Part shown: positions 28,421-36,199 of the stretch, in pieces
Position numbering within the stretch: position 1 is the stretch's first letter
Layout: every line of letters starts with the position of its first letter
Assembly (NCBI GenBank): GCA_019083985.1
Contig: JAHRCV010000004.1
Coordinates: forward strand, 142,758 to 206,757
Length of the DNA: 64,000 bases
Direction: 5' to 3'
Source of the DNA: Rhizobiales bacterium TNE-4
GTDB lineage: Bacteria; Pseudomonadota; Alphaproteobacteria; Rhizobiales; Beijerinckiaceae
Position numbers and translations under genes: made by a program
Notes under the pieces: generated by a model
What the model saw: the letters and a program-made list of their open reading frames with translations, nothing else
The model's database searches: none
What the model was told of the DNA's origin: nothing

Positions 28421-28744
28421 TTACTTAAGAAACAGGTCTGCACCGTCCCAGCCTGTATATTTGCTGAGCGCATCAAAGGAAACCACCTTCACGGATTTGA
28501 TACTCGTGAGTTTGCTAAGATCAAACTTCACAAAGTTCATCATTGTAATTTGTCGAATGTAATAGTGATTTTGATTAAGGTCCCTCAAAACCGTGTAATA
28601 TGTAACTTCGCTTGTTGCTACTTTAGCGCCAATATTTTCCCCTTTACTGCCATGACCCGGCTCATCAATTGTAATGCCGACTGGTCGGTTCAATTCTGCG
28701 CTTGTGGCTTCAATCTCATTCGATGCTGTTAAGGAGCGGCACAA
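28421..28744 (-). pseudogene. Remnant of a choloylglycine-hydrolase-family (Ntn) gene, C-terminal part only
   Basis: The 107-residue frame aligns with the last ~95 residues of the intact family member at 29650-30792. Compare TSEVTYYTVLRDLNQNHYYI with SSEVTEWTVMNDLSRNLYYS, and the shared endings NFVKFDLSKL / NFTLVDMNKL and DLFLK / SFFLN. The first few residues (MCRSLTAS) do not align. The N-terminal three quarters, including the nucleophilic cysteine, are missing; beyond 28744 the DNA holds the unrelated repeat-protein gene. It is therefore a truncated copy, unlikely to be active. Confidence 0.8.
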
Positions 28745-28861
28745 TCTTGATACATGACCCGAAATGAGGTTCGCTCAGGGCTTCGCTCCTTGATTTACGC
28801 GCCGTGCATTCTACGTGCATGGCTTGTCGTTTATGCGATGCGTTTAAAGGAAGGGTATCCC

Positions 28862-29101
28862 ATGAAGGCCTTGGCACTGGCATTGATCTTCGTGGCTGGA
28901 ACAGTGGCGACGTCTTACGCTCAATCCAGCGTCCGCTATTACAACAAGAGCGGCTCCTACGCTGGACGCTCCGTCTCGAGCGGCAACACGACCCGCTATT
29001 ACAATAAGAGCGGTTCTTACACGGGGCGAGCCACTACGAGTGGCAACACCACGCGATACTATAATCGCAGTGGTTCGTATGTGGGACGCAGCTCGCGCTG
29101 A
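28862..29101 (+). CDS. Small secreted Tyr/Ser/Gly repeat protein
   Basis: 79 residues. The start at 28862 has AAAGGAAGGG upstream and begins a signal peptide (MKALALALIFVAGTVATSYA, cleaved before QSS). The mature 59 residues are three near-perfect ~20-residue repeats built on RYYNKSGSY-x-GR-x3-SGNT, with the last repeat ending in SSR. No catalytic residues; the composition suggests an extended surface or polysaccharide-associated peptide. I do not recognise a function. Confidence 0.72.
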   Translation: MKALALALIFVAGTVATSYAQSSVRYYNKSGSYAGRSVSSGNTTRYYNKSGSYTGRATTSGNTTRYYNRSGSYVGRSSR

Positions 29102-29181
29102 GGTCAAAGACGCGGGGCAGCGGCGCACTTTTTGCTGCCCTATAGCTCGCAAGCCGTCGCTCTCAGATGGGATGAAATGCG

Positions 29182-29194
29182 CAATCCCTGTCGC
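29182..29194 (+). repeat. Direct repeat, right copy (possible attR)
   Basis: Exact 13-base copy (CAATCCCTGTCGC) of the tRNA-Val 3' segment at 27240-27252, same orientation, 1942 bases away. The flanking bases differ on both sides. Confidence 0.4.
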
Positions 29195-29592
29195 ATTCAC
29201 TCTGCTCATCGCCGTTCTTGCTTCATCGGGCGTGGCAGACCGTCGCACATATGTCGCGTTATTGGGCGATTGTTAGACATGCGCGCAGTGGAGAAGCTGC
29301 TCGATTTGGCGTGCGGCAACGCATAACGCGATGAAATCATGCGATTCAGCGCTGGTTTGTTGGTTCACGCATCTGATCGTTGGATTATTGATTAAACTTG
29401 ATCAATCTGGACTCTGTCCAATTAGATTAACAGCACCATTTGCAGCGCCTAGCGTCGCGCGCGTTGAGTTCTGCACCGTTTTGGTGCGTCAAAGGAGAAC
29501 TTTATGGCTGCCGTAAATTCTCTACGACATCAAATTCATAGAACGCTGACTTGGCTCGCGATCGTTCCGATTGTCGCGCTGCAGCGCCTATG

Positions 29593-29629
29593 AAAACGCC
29601 CGAACCGCTATGGGCGGCCCGGGCGTTTT
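29593..29629. terminator. Terminator hairpin downstream of the linear amide hydrolase gene
   Basis: AAAACGCCCG at 29593-29602 pairs with CGGGCGTTTT at 29620-29629. Flanking A and T runs allow termination on either strand; the natural user is the minus-strand gene ending at 29650. Confidence 0.7.
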
Positions 29630-29649
29630 GCCTTCATGTGTTACTGGCG

Positions 29650-30792
29650 TCAGTTCAGAAAGAAGCTCGTCGCATCAAGACCGAATTTCTCGATCTCATA
29701 AGTTGAGACCGATTTCATCGTCTTGACGTCCTTAAGCTTGTTCATGTCCACCAGCGTGAAATTCAACGCATTGATGCTGCGCGAATAATAAAGATTACGT
29801 GACAGATCGTTCATCACGGTCCATTCGGTGACTTCAGAGGACGCGCCCTTGCCACGCGGACCATCGCCAGCACCCGGACCGATATCGACGGTCAGATCAT
29901 AAGGGCGATCGAAATTGTTCATGATGTGACCGAGAATGCGGATCGATTCATCCGGCGTTTTCCCCTTGCGGACATAGTTGGCATAAAACGCCGCCTTAAC
30001 GAAACGGCCTGCTGCCGTTTGCGATGAGGGGAGTGGTGCCAAGGCGATCCCGGAATCATCCGTCATCACTTTGAGCTTGCCATATTGCCCCGTGTTCTGG
30101 TCGACATTGTTGGCGGTGTAATTATTCAGATTGGTCAGATGCCAGGAAAATTCCGGCCCGTTTGTCATTGCTCCGACGGGATTGTCGTAGACCATTTTTT
30201 TGCCATTCAGGAATTCCAGCACGATGCTTTGGCCTGACTTATCCGAAATCGCAAAATGCAGGGGCAACGGGACATTGCCCGAAAACGGAATCAGCGGAAG
30301 CCAGAAATCGACATTGGCGAGAGCCGCCTTCACTTCCGCGACGTTTTTGAAATTGCCGAGAAGCCAAGCGCCGATATCTGAGGCCGCGAGAATCTTGCTC
30401 GGATCATTACCGATCCCGGGCGGAGTTTTGGCGTTGTTTTGCTGGTTAGCGGAAAAGGTGAGGCCCTGATCGTTCATGGCATCGACGAACACAACTTGTT
30501 TACCGCGTGGAACAAGTTCAGCCGGAAAAGTCATGCCGAGGATTGGATATTTGGTGTTGAATGTCATGCCCTGCTTGTCATCGGGCGTGTTCGATTCAAT
30601 TCGTGCGCCAGCGGGCATATAGGTGAGCGACGTTGGCGGCTTGAATGAATACTCCATCGTGCGACCCTTATAGGCGAGCCCATTCGCATCGATATAGAGA
30701 AGGAAGGTGCAGGCTTGTGCCGTAGCGACAGGTGTCAAAGCGATCGCAGCTGATGCCGCAAAAGCAGGAATGAATTTCAGAAGCTTGTTCAT
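29650..30792 (-). CDS. Linear amide C-N hydrolase, choloylglycine hydrolase/penicillin V acylase family
   Basis: Predicted exported Ntn hydrolase of 380 residues acting on an amide bond, such as a bile salt, penicillin V or N-acyl homoserine lactone. The signal peptide (residues 1-27, ending TAQA) is cut so that Cys28 (CTFLLYIDANG) becomes the N-terminal nucleophile, as the mechanism needs. Arg44 in KGRTMEY and VVFVDAMNDQGLTFSAN are further family motifs. Gram-negative members of this kind often act on acyl homoserine lactones, but the substrate cannot be read here. A truncated paralogue lies at 28421-28744. Confidence 0.85.
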   Translation of the reverse strand: MNKLLKFIPAFAASAAIALTPVATAQACTFLLYIDANGLAYKGRTMEYSFKPPTSLTYMPAGARIESNTPDDKQGMTFNTKYPILGMTFPAELVPRGKQVVFVDAMNDQGLTFSANQQNNAKTPPGIGNDPSKILAASDIGAWLLGNFKNVAEVKAALANVDFWLPLIPFSGNVPLPLHFAISDKSGQSIVLEFLNGKKMVYDNPVGAMTNGPEFSWHLTNLNNYTANNVDQNTGQYGKLKVMTDDSGIALAPLPSSQTAAGRFVKAAFYANYVRKGKTPDESIRILGHIMNNFDRPYDLTVDIGPGAGDGPRGKGASSEVTEWTVMNDLSRNLYYSRSINALNFTLVDMNKLKDVKTMKSVSTYEIEKFGLDATSFFLN

Positions 30793-31012
30793 CGTCGGAT
30801 CCTGTTCAGACAGATCGGACGACCTTATGCCATGACGTATGGCAGACCAATCGAGCGATCATCGGAGGATCGACAAAAAGGGGGTTGGACCTGGCATTTT
30901 GGGTCGACAGAGCCAAACTGTGGCACCGCTGCAGCCGTGCATGCGTCAATGCGATACAGTGATCAGCTTCACGATCAAGCCGATCGCCTGATCCTTTGTC
31001 TTTCGCGCGCGG

Positions 31013-31507
31013 CTAGCCCGCCCGATAGCGGATATCTGTCCGTTTCACGGCAAATCGAAAATTTGCGTAAAGGAGCAGGATCAGCAGCACACGACACGCG
31101 CTGATGAGATACACGGCACCCATACTTTCAGGCTTCGTGTAGATATAGATTGTGAAATAATCATTCACGAAATTGCCAATGGCGATCAGGAAGGCAGCCA
31201 GCGCCACATATTGGAAATAGCGATCCCAATAATAAGAGGCGAGATAAAGCACTGTTGCCGTCAGAATAACGGCCAGTCTGATCTGCACGTAGCTCCCCAT
31301 AATGATGGGCGCACTTTCGTCGGGCAGATTGAATTTCGCAAAAATACGATCAGGGAATAGCAGCAGCGCCAACACCATCGCCACGATGTAAGCGAGGCAG
31401 AGGCTTGTACGGATCCAAAACCAGCGACGGTTTTGCTGATCCATGGAATCAAGATCGACCGCAAGCAGAGCGTTCAGCTCGTCGTCAGTCAGAACCTTGC
31501 GCTTCAT
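31013..31507 (-). CDS. Hypothetical inner-membrane protein, four predicted TM segments
   Basis: 164 residues from ATG 31507. A cytoplasmic N-terminus of about 30 residues (MKRKVLTDDELNALLAVDLD) is followed by four hydrophobic segments (roughly 34-55, 72-90, 98-115, 130-150) and a basic tail. AGAGG lies about 11 bases upstream; a GTG at 31519 in frame is the alternative start. I do not recognise the family. It shares no operon with its neighbours. Confidence 0.6.
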   Translation of the reverse strand: MKRKVLTDDELNALLAVDLDSMDQQNRRWFWIRTSLCLAYIVAMVLALLLFPDRIFAKFNLPDESAPIIMGSYVQIRLAVILTATVLYLASYYWDRYFQYVALAAFLIAIGNFVNDYFTIYIYTKPESMGAVYLISACRVLLILLLYANFRFAVKRTDIRYRAG

Positions 31508-31703
31508 TCCGCAAGCCACCTCTTTGTTTAGAGTGCGATTCGATGTTTGGCAGAATTATGACGTTACGTGAACGGAAGAAACTGGGAGAAATAACCCACA
31601 TTAGGCTTTATGCCTCGAGCCGCATGTCAGTCGCAAAGCAACGTTGCATCGCACACGCCACCATGGCAGCAAGCCGGTGCTTCAAACCGACCAAGGCGAT
31701 CTC

Positions 31704-32138
31704 ATGGGCGTGACACGGAATTGGATTTCACTGCTTGGATTAGCGGCGCTCATGATCGGGGCGGATGCTGGCCATCCGGTCAAGGCACAGGCCATGAAAG
31801 ACGTTTCACGGATGATCACCGCGTTCGGCAAGAGCTGCGCTCCGCCACACATCAACATGGATCAGTTCGGCCGGGAATTGTGGCAGGCGCGCGGGCTCAT
31901 CATCGTCGACATCCTCGCGGCGGACGGACCAGGCGAGTCCCTGCTCGGCTTCGTCTTCGATACGGATATGGAGCGCTTCAAGGCCACGTTCCCGGAGTTC
32001 GCGCGGCCGCAGACCTTCAAGATCAAGGCCGGTTGGACGGCCCTGCGCAGCACTGAGCTGACCCGTTTTGCCAAGGGCAGCATGGAGGGGTCGGCTATCC
32101 CCCGCCCGATGTTGTTGTGCCGCGCGACGATGAAGTGA
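31704..32138 (+). CDS. Hypothetical secreted protein
   Basis: 144 residues with a signal peptide at about 1-30 (ending HPVKAQA). The start at 31704 has AAGG eight bases upstream and fits the signal peptide. The mature part contains two cysteines (KSCAPPHINMDQFG near the front, LLCRATMK at the end), possibly a disulfide. No family recognised. A hairpin GGCCGCC-GTGA-GGCGGCC at 32210-32227 followed by ACCCTTTTT may terminate it. Confidence 0.55.
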   Translation: MGVTRNWISLLGLAALMIGADAGHPVKAQAMKDVSRMITAFGKSCAPPHINMDQFGRELWQARGLIIVDILAADGPGESLLGFVFDTDMERFKATFPEFARPQTFKIKAGWTALRSTELTRFAKGSMEGSAIPRPMLLCRATMK

Positions 32139-32209
32139 AACAGGCAAGAATCCTACGTCGAGCAGCTTGCCTTTTCTCCGGGCCCGGCTTATTAACCCGC
32201 CCTGTCCAG

Positions 32210-32239
32210 GGCCGCCGTGAGGCGGCCTGAACCCTTTTT
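32210..32239 (+). terminator. Possible terminator after the secreted-protein gene
   Basis: A 7-bp GGCCGCC / GGCGGCC stem with a GTGA loop; the T-run (TTTTT) is separated from the stem by seven bases, so it may be weak. Confidence 0.45.
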
Positions 32240-32301
32240 CCGGCTGACCTTACCTGTTTGCGCAGCGTCCGGGTCGGGCCGCACTCGAGAGAGCGACCGC
32301 C

Positions 32302-32427
32302 ATGAAGATCCGTAACTCTTTGAAATCGCTGCGCGAACGCCACCGCGACAACCAGATCGTGCGTCGCAAAGGCCGCGTTTACATCATCAACAAGACCCAG
32401 AAGCGCTTCAAGGCGCGTCAGGGCTGA
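32302..32427 (+). CDS. rpmJ: 50S ribosomal protein L36 (zinc-ligand-free form)
   Basis: A 41-residue protein beginning [20 protein letters not shown] and ending RFKARQG, the alphaproteobacterial L36. It has none of the C-x2-C...C-x-H zinc ligands, so it is the C-minus form that needs no zinc. It is a monocistronic gene with its own terminator at 32445-32470. Its place beside the zinc-uptake genes may be coincidence. Confidence 0.95.
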   Translation: MKIRNSLKSLRERHRDNQIVRRKGRVYIINKTQKRFKARQG

Positions 32428-32444
32428 GGCTTCGGCCTCCCGCC

Positions 32445-32470
32445 AACCCCGCTTCGGCGGGGTTTTCTTT
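32445..32470 (+). terminator. Intrinsic terminator of rpmJ
   Basis: An 8-bp stem AACCCCGC / GCGGGGTT with a TTCG tetraloop, followed by TTCTTTT. Confidence 0.9.
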
Positions 32471-32478
32471 TGCCTCTA

Positions 32479-32497
32479 AATGTAACATTATAACATT
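32479..32497. promoter_or_regulatory. Candidate Zur-binding site
   Basis: The 19-base imperfect palindrome AATGTAACATTATAACATT has a perfect right half TATAACATT, matching the alphaproteobacterial Zur half-site, and a left half differing at two positions. It lies 20 bases upstream of the first gene of the zinc-transporter operon, so repression by Zn-loaded Zur is expected. Confidence 0.65.
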
Positions 32498-32516
32498 AAA
32501 CTACTGAGAGACGATC

Positions 32517-32714
32517 ATGGCCTCCCCCGGCGGCGACCATCACGGGCACCATCACCACCATCCTCACCGGCACCGTCACCCGGTCCAAATGGGAGTGGCG
32601 CGTCCGGCTAAACCGTCGGCGTCGCTGCTTTCATTGTCATTGGTGTCGCGCCTTGGGCTTGTTGGCGCCCTTCTCACGCTGATCTGGGCCCTCCTCCTCG
32701 GTGCGATGCGATGA
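32517..32714 (+). CDS. Histidine-rich small membrane protein of the zinc operon
   Basis: 65 residues. The N-terminus is packed with histidine (GDHHGHHHHHPHRHRHPVQM, residues 6-25), followed by a linker and one membrane segment (about 44-63, RLGLVGALLTLIWALLLGAM). Its stop overlaps the znuC start (ATGA), so the two are translationally coupled. The His tract would bind Zn2+ or another divalent metal; it may hand metal to, or sense it for, the Znu transporter. No established family recognised. Confidence 0.75.
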   Translation: MASPGGDHHGHHHHHPHRHRHPVQMGVARPAKPSASLLSLSLVSRLGLVGALLTLIWALLLGAMR

Positions 32715-33448
32715 GCGAACCTGCCATTTGCTGCGCTGACATCACGCTCGGCTATGGACCGCATCCGGCCGTGCATCATCTTGATGGCGATATCGACCGC
32801 GGGTCCTTAACCGCCATTCTCGGGCCGAACGGCGCGGGAAAATCCACGCTGCTCAAAGCGATCGCTGGTGAATTGAAACCCATCGCCGGACATTTCGATT
32901 TTGGAACACCAAAGCCACGCATCGCCTATTTGCCGCAGATTGCGGAGATCGATCGCAGCTTCCCTCTCACCGTGTTCGAATTGCTCAGTCTCGGCCTGTG
33001 GCGCAAGACCGGATTGTTCGGTGGCTTGTCGCACGATGATCGCCACGCCGTTGAACAGGCTTTGCATGCGGTCGGGCTGGTCGGCTTTGAAAACCGTACG
33101 CTCGATACGCTGTCCGGTGGACAGATGAGCCGCGTGCTGTTTGCCCGCGTGATGCTGCAAGATGCCGACATCGTGCTGCTTGATGAACCCTTCGCCGCCA
33201 TTGATACGCGCACAGTCGCCGATCTCATGGGCTTGATCGCGCATTGGCATGCAGAAGGCCGCACCATTCTTGCCGTCCTGCATGACGAAGCGCTCGCCCG
33301 TGCGCATTTTCCGACGACATTGCTTTTGGCGCGCGAAACGATTGCGTGGGGCCCGACAGAAGACGTGCTGACGGAGACCAATCTGCGCGCCGCGCGACGG
33401 ATGGTGGAGGCGCATGATCCACATGCGCCGGTCTGCGAGGTCGCCTGA
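32711..33448 (+). CDS. znuC: Zinc ABC transporter ATP-binding protein
   Basis: ATPase of the ZnuABC importer, 245 residues. Walker A GPNGAGKSTLL, signature TLSGGQMSRVLFARVML and Walker B IVLLDEPFAA are intact. The Zn assignment rests on the neighbouring ZnuA with a His-rich loop, the COG0523 GTPase and the Zur-like site upstream. It overlaps the gene before and the gene after by four and one to three bases. Confidence 0.92.
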   Translation: MSEPAICCADITLGYGPHPAVHHLDGDIDRGSLTAILGPNGAGKSTLLKAIAGELKPIAGHFDFGTPKPRIAYLPQIAEIDRSFPLTVFELLSLGLWRKTGLFGGLSHDDRHAVEQALHAVGLVGFENRTLDTLSGGQMSRVLFARVMLQDADIVLLDEPFAAIDTRTVADLMGLIAHWHAEGRTILAVLHDEALARAHFPTTLLLARETIAWGPTEDVLTETNLRAARRMVEAHDPHAPVCEVA

Positions 33449-34317
33449 TGCTTTATGCACTGCTCATCGCTCCCTTCACCGAATTCGATTTCATGCGCCG
33501 CGCGCTTGTCGGCGCGTCTGTGCTCGCTTTATCGGCAGCGCCCATCGGTGTCTTTCTGATGTTGCGCCGGATGAGCCTTGTCGGTGATGCTATGGCTCAT
33601 GCGATTTTGCCGGGCGCCGCGCTCGGTTATCTTGTCGCTGGCCTCTCACTCGGCGCGATGACGCTCGGCGGCCTCATTGCAGGGTTTGCCGTGGCGCTAC
33701 TCGCAGGCCTCATCGCCCGCATCACGCGTTTGCGTGAGGATGCGTCGCTTGCCGCATTCTACCTTATGTCACTGGCGCTCGGCGTCACGTTGATTTCCGC
33801 GCGTGGCTCCAACATCGATCTTCTGCATGTGCTGTTCGGATCGGTGCTTGCGCTTGATGATCAAGCGCTGATCTTGATTGGCGGCGTTGCAACTGTGACC
33901 TTGGTAACGCTGGCCATCATCATCCGTCCGCTGGTGATGGAGAGCATCGACCCCGTGTTTCTGCGGTCGGTGAGCCGCGCAGGCGCACCCGCGCATCTCG
34001 CTTTTCTTGCGCTCGCCGTTCTCAACCTTGTGGGTGGCTTTCAAGCGCTCGGCACGTTGCTCGCCGTGGGCCTCATGATGCTGCCCGCCATTGCGGCGCG
34101 GTTTTGGGCACGCACGCTCACAGGCATGATTGCCGTCGCGACCTTGATCGGCATCGTCGCAACCTATGCCGGACTTCTTCTCTCCTATCATCTGGGCCTT
34201 GCTTCAGGCCCGACGATCATTCTGGTGGCCGGCGTTCTCTATCTTTTGTCCATCATCGCAGGCACGCAGGGCGGTCTTCTTCTGGCCTTGCTGCCGCGCA
34301 AACATTTGGAGGCCTGA
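33448..34317 (+). CDS. znuB: Zinc ABC transporter permease
   Basis: Inner-membrane permease of the ABC-3 family, 289 residues, with about eight hydrophobic segments. The family-specific stretch LMLRRMSLVGDAMAHAILPG lies near residue 30. The start at 33448 overlaps the znuC stop (TGATG). The C-terminus leads after one base into the znuA start. Confidence 0.93.
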   Translation: MLYALLIAPFTEFDFMRRALVGASVLALSAAPIGVFLMLRRMSLVGDAMAHAILPGAALGYLVAGLSLGAMTLGGLIAGFAVALLAGLIARITRLREDASLAAFYLMSLALGVTLISARGSNIDLLHVLFGSVLALDDQALILIGGVATVTLVTLAIIIRPLVMESIDPVFLRSVSRAGAPAHLAFLALAVLNLVGGFQALGTLLAVGLMMLPAIAARFWARTLTGMIAVATLIGIVATYAGLLLSYHLGLASGPTIILVAGVLYLLSIIAGTQGGLLLALLPRKHLEA

Positions 34318-34318
34318 C

Positions 34319-35215
34319 ATGATGCGTTTTGTCATTGCATGCGTGCTCGCGCTCGGCCTTGCGCCCGCTATGGCGCAGGAGAAACTATCGGTTGTCGCCA
34401 GCTTCTCAATTGTCGGCGATCTCGTTCAGCAAATTGGCGGCAACCGTGTGAATGTGACAACCATTGTCGGGCCGGATGCGGACGCCCATGGCTATCAACC
34501 CAAGCCGAGCGATGCCAAAGCCGTCGCGGCAGCGCGCATTTTGTTCGTCAATGGTCTCGGCTTCGACAATTGGATGCAGCGGCTGCAAAAATCGTCTGGC
34601 AGCAAGGCGCAGCTCGTTGTTGTGAGCACGGGCATCGTGCCGCTGAAGGAGCAAGGGAAAGGCCATGGCCATGACCATGGCAGTGTCGATCCCCATGCTT
34701 GGCATGATGTCGCCAATCTGAAGCGCTATGCCACGAACATCCGCGACGCGCTGGTGGCCGCCGACCCTGCTGGCAAGGCCGATTACGATGCACGCCTAGC
34801 CGTCTACGAGACCGCCCTCACCGCACTCGATACCGAGATCAAGACGGCCGTCGCGGCCATTCCGGCCGATCGGCGCAAGATCGTGACCGCACATGATGCA
34901 TTCGGCTATTTCGGTCGCGCCTATGGGATCGCCTTCCTAGCGCCGCAGGGCGTCTCGACCGAGACCCAGCCCTCAGCACAGGATATCGCCCGGATCATCC
35001 GCTTCATCCGCGAGACCAAAGCGCCTGCCGTTTTCATCGAAACCATCTCGGACCCGCGCCAAATGGAGCGAATTGCCCAAGAATCCGGGGCCAAAATCGG
35101 CGGCAAGCTCTATTCGGACGCTTTGTCCCCGCCCAATGGCCCGGCAGGGACTACCATCGACATGATCCGAACCAATATAAGAGAACTGAACAAGGCGCTG
35201 GCCGCGCAGAGCTGA
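34319..35215 (+). CDS. znuA: Zinc ABC transporter substrate-binding protein
   Basis: Periplasmic metal receptor (cluster A-I), 298 residues. GGAGG precedes ATG 34319, which starts a signal peptide (MMRFVIACVLALGLAPAMAQ). Metal-site residues are visible: a histidine in DADAHGYQPKPSD, the charged flexible loop GKGHGHDHGSVDPHAWHD, HDAFGYFGRAYG and the C-terminal aspartate region KLYSDAL. The His-rich loop is typical of zinc rather than manganese receptors. Confidence 0.93.
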   Translation: MMRFVIACVLALGLAPAMAQEKLSVVASFSIVGDLVQQIGGNRVNVTTIVGPDADAHGYQPKPSDAKAVAAARILFVNGLGFDNWMQRLQKSSGSKAQLVVVSTGIVPLKEQGKGHGHDHGSVDPHAWHDVANLKRYATNIRDALVAADPAGKADYDARLAVYETALTALDTEIKTAVAAIPADRRKIVTAHDAFGYFGRAYGIAFLAPQGVSTETQPSAQDIARIIRFIRETKAPAVFIETISDPRQMERIAQESGAKIGGKLYSDALSPPNGPAGTTIDMIRTNIRELNKALAAQS

Positions 35216-35236
35216 GGCCGCCCTCTGGAGTAAAGC

Positions 35237-36199
35237 ATGTCCGACAAGATCCCCGTTACCGTTCTCACCGGCTATCTCGGCGCTGGCAAAACCACGCTTC
35301 TCAACCGCATTCTGACGGAAGAACACGGCAAGAAATACGCCGTGATCGTCAATGAATTCGGCGAAGTCGGCATCGACAATGACCTCGTCGTTGGTGCGGA
35401 TGAAGAAGTGTTCGAAATGAACAATGGCTGCATCTGCTGTACTGTGCGCGGCGATCTCATTCGCATCATTGAAAATCTGATGAAGCGGCGCGGTAAATTC
35501 GACGCCATCATCGTCGAGACAACCGGCCTTGCCGATCCCGCACCTGTCGCGCAGACCTTCTTCGTCGATGAAGACGTATCGGCCCGTTCGCGGCTTGATG
35601 CGGTGGTGACCGTGGTTGATGCCAAATGGCTCGCCGACCGCCTGAAAGACGCACCGGAAGCGAAGAATCAAATCGCCTTTGCCGATGTCATCCTCATCAA
35701 CAAGACTGACCTCGTTTCGGAAGAAGCGCTGGCTGAGGTTGAAAAGCAGATCCGCGCGATCAACCCTTATGCAAAGCTCCACCGCACGGTGAAGTCGAAT
35801 ATTGAGCTCGACAAGGTTCTGGGGCGCAACGCCTTTGATCTTGACCGTATTCTTGATATTGCGCCCGACTTCCTCGATGAGAGCGGCGCGCATCATCACC
35901 ATGACGACGATATGCAATCCGTGTCGTTCACGGCCGGTGAAGTCGATCCTGAGAAGTTCATGCCATGGATCAATGAATTTACACAGGTCGAAGGTCCAAA
36001 AATCCTACGCTCGAAAGGCATTTTAGCCTTCAAGGACGAACCACGCCGCTTTGTCTTCCAAGGCGTTCACATGATCCTTGACGGTGACCTGCAACGCCCT
36101 TGGCGTGACGATGAAAAGCGTCAATCGAAGATCGTGTTCATTGGACGCGACCTCGATCGTCAGGCGATCAAAAAAGCGTTCGAGGCCTGCCTTGTCTGA
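35237..36199 (+). CDS. COG0523 (CobW/ZigA-like) metal-chaperone GTPase
   Basis: GTPase of 320 residues thought to deliver zinc to client proteins under zinc limitation. Walker A GYLGAGKTT at 12-20, the metal-binding CICC motif at 65-68 within MNNGCICCTVRGDL, the base-recognition motif NKTD, and a histidine cluster HHHHDDD in the C-terminal half. It lies 21 bases after znuA, so probably in the Zur regulon. It is not associated with cobalamin genes here. Confidence 0.9.
   Translation: MSDKIPVTVLTGYLGAGKTTLLNRILTEEHGKKYAVIVNEFGEVGIDNDLVVGADEEVFEMNNGCICCTVRGDLIRIIENLMKRRGKFDAIIVETTGLADPAPVAQTFFVDEDVSARSRLDAVVTVVDAKWLADRLKDAPEAKNQIAFADVILINKTDLVSEEALAEVEKQIRAINPYAKLHRTVKSNIELDKVLGRNAFDLDRILDIAPDFLDESGAHHHHDDDMQSVSFTAGEVDPEKFMPWINEFTQVEGPKILRSKGILAFKDEPRRFVFQGVHMILDGDLQRPWRDDEKRQSKIVFIGRDLDRQAIKKAFEACLV

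Larger units (their letters stand above)
29102..29649. other. Accessory intergenic region, no convincing gene
   Basis: 548 bases. It contains the right copy of the tRNA-Val repeat (29182-29194) and an A/T-richer stretch around 29380-29430. A 34-codon frame at 29172-29276 has a signal-like hydrophobic start (MKCAIPVAFTLLIAVLASS) but no ribosome-binding site. The region ends in a terminator hairpin (29593-29629). It looks like decayed DNA. Confidence 0.5.

Noticed and set aside
29172..29276. 34-codon frame with a hydrophobic start
   Set aside because: Signal-like but no ribosome-binding site and almost no mature part; noted only as possible debris in the accessory region.
30832..31104. 90-codon + strand frame
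   Set aside because: Overlaps the 3' end of the membrane-protein gene antisense and has no ribosome-binding site or motif.
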